Below are positions 61,827 to 64,000 of a DNA stretch of 64,000 nt, in pieces; within the stretch, counting starts at the first letter, position 1, and every line of letters begins with the position of its first letter. The stretch spans positions 1 through 64,000 of the forward strand of contig JAJYLH010000021.1 of NCBI GenBank assembly GCA_021787845.1, read 5' to 3'. Under the pieces are notes generated by a model. The model saw only the letters and a program-made list of their open reading frames with translations, was not told the origin of the DNA and made no database searches. This DNA is from Myxococcales bacterium. GTDB taxonomy: Bacteria > Myxococcota > Myxococcia > Myxococcales > JAJYLH01. The position numbers and the translations under genes were made by a program.

Positions 61827-64000
61827 ATGACCCAGAAAACTCTGACCCGTTTCGCCCGCCGGCTCGCGCTCGTGCTCTGCGCCGGCGCGGTCGCCCTGCT
61901 CGCCCTGAGCGTCAGCCACAAGCCGCTCGCGGCGCCGTCGGCGCTGGCCGACCCGCCCCTCCCGAGCGCCACGGACTCCAAGAGCGGTGCCGCCTACGAC
62001 CTGTCGTCGCTCCAGGTCTTCCGGCAGGTGGTCGTCTATATCAAGGACGACTACGTCGACCCGGTGCGCATCCACCCGAAGCACATGTTCATGGCCGCCC
62101 TGGAGGCGGTGGAGAGGACGAGCGCCGAGGTGATGGTCAAGGGCAGCGCCCAATCCGGGCACGTCGAGGTCACCTGCGGCAACGCCACCCAGGCCTTCGA
62201 CTTCTCCGACGTCACCTCGATCTGGATGATCCCCCATCGCATCCGGCCGATCTTCGCCTTCATACAGAAGAACCTGCTCCCGACGGAGAACCGCCGGAAC
62301 ATCGAGTACGCCGCGATCAACGGGATGCTCTCGACGCTCGACCCGCACTCGTGGTTCTTGAACCCCGAGAGCTACCGGGAGATGCAGCTCCAGACGAAGG
62401 GGGAGTTCGGCGGCATCGGGTTCGTCATCGCGATGGAGAAGGAGCGCCTGACGGTGAAGAAGGTGCTCAAGCACACGCCGGCGTCGAAGGCGGGGATCAA
62501 GGCGGGCGACCACATCACCCGCATCGAGGACGAGAGCACGATCAACATGGACCTGAACGACGCGGTGTCGCTCCTGCGCGGCAAGCCGGGGACGCCGGTG
62601 CGGCTCTGGATTCAGCGTGGCAACAGGCCGGAGAAGCTCCTCCACATCACCCGGGCGAGCATCTCCATCGACAGCGTGACGAGCCAGCTTCTCGCGGGCG
62701 GAGTCGGCTACGTGCACATCTCGTCCTTCGCCGGCACCACCAGCGCCGACCTGAAGACCGCCATCCAGCAGATGGCCGAGGACAACCACGGCCCGCTCAA
62801 GGGCTTGGTGATGGACCTGCGCTCGAACCCGGGCGGCCTCTTGGAGCAGGCCTACCAGGTGGCGGACATGTTCATCGACAAGGGCACCATCGTCACCACC
62901 GCGGAGATGGGTGACAAGCTCCGGGAGCCGAAGGTCGCGCACGACGACCCGACCGACCGGGCGTTCCCGCTCGCGGTGCTGGTCAACTCCGAGTCGGCGA
63001 GCGCGAGCGAAATCGTCACCGGCGCGCTGAAGAACCTGAACCGGGCGCCGATCATCGGCCGGCAGACCTTCGGCAAGGGCTCGGTGCAGGTGCTCTACGA
63101 AATCCAGGCGCCGGGCACGGCCAAGGAGGCCGCGCTCAAGCTGACCATCGCGCAGTACCTGACCCCGGGCGACAAGTCGATCCAGGGCATCGGGGTGACG
63201 CCGGACATCGAGCTCTTGCCGGCGCGGGTGACGAGGAACCGGGTCGACCTCTTCACCTCGCCGCACCTGATGCGCGAGACCGACCTCGACAAGCCGTTCC
63301 AGGCGGGCTTCACCGACGTGCCGCAGCCGGTCTCGGTCGCCCTCCCGAAGCCGAAGATCCGGCTGCGCTACGTCCAGCCTCCGGCGAAGACGGTCGCCGG
63401 CCTTTCGAGCACCAGCGGCACCGGGGCGGGCGGACGCGACCTGAAGGACGTGCAGCAGGACGACAACGACGACGACAGCTACCTCGACGCGGAGCCGGAC
63501 GACGACCACGTCACGAGCGACTACCAGGTGGAATTCGCTCGCCGGCTCCTGCTGGCGGCGCCGAAGACCGACCGGGTGGGCCTCTTGAAGGCGGCCCAGC
63601 CGTTCCTCGCCAAGGAGCGGGCGGTCGAACGCGCGAAGATCGACCAGGCGATCGAGAAGCTCGGCGTCGACTGGTCGGTGACGCCGCGGGTGAAGGGGAC
63701 GCCCGAAGCGCGGGTCAGCTTCACCGCAACCCCGGAGCCGACGATGGCCGGCCGCTTCATGACGCTCCAGATCTCCGTCACGAACACCGGCACCGCTCCC
63801 TTCGAGCGGCTGCGCGCCTCGACCAAGTGCGACGAGCGCAAGACCGCCTATCAGGGCATGTGCCAGGTGTTGGAGGACCGCGAGTTCCTCTTCGGCGACG
63901 TGGCGCCGGGCGAGACCCGGACCTGGTCGACCTCGTTCAAGATTCCGAACCACCTGCCGGCCGCGGACGAGGACCTCTCGCTCGTCTTCGACGACGCCCA
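61827..64000 (+). CDS. S41 C-terminal processing protease (partial)
   Basis: Starts at ATG 61827 and runs off the window end with no stop seen (at least 724 aa). N-terminal signal or anchor (LALVLCAGAVALLALSVS). A ~100-residue segment precedes the PDZ domain (GGIGFVIAMEKERLTV, ~195-275). The S41 core has DLRSNPGGLLEQAY, the catalytic serine in SESASASEIVTG (~387-398) and Lys417 in QTFGKGSVQ. After ~470 it has an acidic DDDD-rich linker and a long C-terminal extension with an Ig-like end, not usual in CtpA. It should cleave envelope proteins. Confidence 0.93.
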   Translation, partial: MTQKTLTRFARRLALVLCAGAVALLALSVSHKPLAAPSALADPPLPSATDSKSGAAYDLSSLQVFRQVVVYIKDDYVDPVRIHPKHMFMAALEAVERTSAEVMVKGSAQSGHVEVTCGNATQAFDFSDVTSIWMIPHRIRPIFAFIQKNLLPTENRRNIEYAAINGMLSTLDPHSWFLNPESYREMQLQTKGEFGGIGFVIAMEKERLTVKKVLKHTPASKAGIKAGDHITRIEDESTINMDLNDAVSLLRGKPGTPVRLWIQRGNRPEKLLHITRASISIDSVTSQLLAGGVGYVHISSFAGTTSADLKTAIQQMAEDNHGPLKGLVMDLRSNPGGLLEQAYQVADMFIDKGTIVTTAEMGDKLREPKVAHDDPTDRAFPLAVLVNSESASASEIVTGALKNLNRAPIIGRQTFGKGSVQVLYEIQAPGTAKEAALKLTIAQYLTPGDKSIQGIGVTPDIELLPARVTRNRVDLFTSPHLMRETDLDKPFQAGFTDVPQPVSVALPKPKIRLRYVQPPAKTVAGLSSTSGTGAGGRDLKDVQQDDNDDDSYLDAEPDDDHVTSDYQVEFARRLLLAAPKTDRVGLLKAAQPFLAKERAVERAKIDQAIEKLGVDWSVTPRVKGTPEARVSFTATPEPTMAGRFMTLQISVTNTGTAPFERLRASTKCDERKTAYQGMCQVLEDREFLFGDVAPGETRTWSTSFKIPNHLPAADEDLSLVFDDA

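Noticed and set aside
59879-62914. Long plus-strand open frame of about 1000 codons
   Set aside because: Antisense to the membrane protein and out of frame with the S41 protease; composition is that of a shadow frame.
1-64000. tRNA, tmRNA, rRNA, integrase or transposase genes
   Set aside because: By-eye scanning of the gaps found no T-arm GGTTCGA pattern, no rRNA core and no DDE or recombinase motifs.

Overview
High-GC DNA from a Gram-negative bacterium, most likely an uncultured or poorly characterised member of the Myxococcota (former Deltaproteobacteria). The signs are lipopolysaccharide-export genes, several secreted lipoproteins with choice-of-anchor-D-like or Cys-rich repeats and Asp-Gly-Gly linkers, a eukaryote-like Ser/Thr kinase with an HCD catalytic loop, a receiver protein with a long Pro/Ala linker, a protein resembling the C-terminal domain of Myxococcus MXAN_5187, and the run fthC-rny-ymdB-tyrS. 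This is chromosomal housekeeping DNA. No integrase, transposase, CRISPR array, phage gene, tRNA or rRNA was seen.

Layout. 1-145: two copies of a hairpin repeat. 279-10788: secreted and regulatory genes: a Kazal-like lipoprotein, a lone receiver, a catalytic/inactive pair of M16 peptidases, a TPR-zincin fusion, a PHP-domain lipoprotein and a receiver with a Pro/Ala linker. 11197-22509: housekeeping: valS, a 3-hydroxyacyl-CoA dehydrogenase, an anchored msrB, then tyrS-ymdB-rny-fthC on the minus strand. 22579-23379: an 800-base gap with a good candidate for a structured RNA (promoter, stems with G-U pairs, terminator) upstream of fthC, where 6S RNA often lies. 23380-32673: TPR protein, kinase, Lys-rich repeat protein, acyl-CoA dehydrogenase, MshEN-like and TonB-like proteins, and a VWA lipoprotein. 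33162-39778: asnB, then a four-gene BMP-type nucleoside ABC importer with overlapping genes. 39809-45729: an outer-membrane barrel candidate divergent from a FadR-type regulator, which carries a perfect TGGTC-G-GACCA operator and leads a tight operon with a tocopherol-cyclase/CrtC-like protein, a small partner protein and a GMC oxidoreductase. 46086-48502: ECF sigma factor with an overlapping FecR-like partner. 48588-58911: lptC-lptA-lptB-rpoN ... hpf-ptsN, the conserved proteobacterial order, but with a lipoprotein gene and two ArsA/GET3-like ATPases between rpoN and hpf. 58972-64000: a PfpI-type protein, a membrane protein with a PA14-like tail, and an S41 processing protease cut by the window end.

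The most unusual non-coding signal is a family of three hairpins with the same 13-14-13 geometry, rich in GATC (near 3753, 25709 and 52953). Each lies 42-60 bases past the stop of a minus-strand gene. A second palindrome family is at 5266 and 45844, and a nested palindrome lies between rpoN and the next gene (52664-52867). The least-described gene system is the FadR/CrtC-like/GMC operon at 41500-45729.
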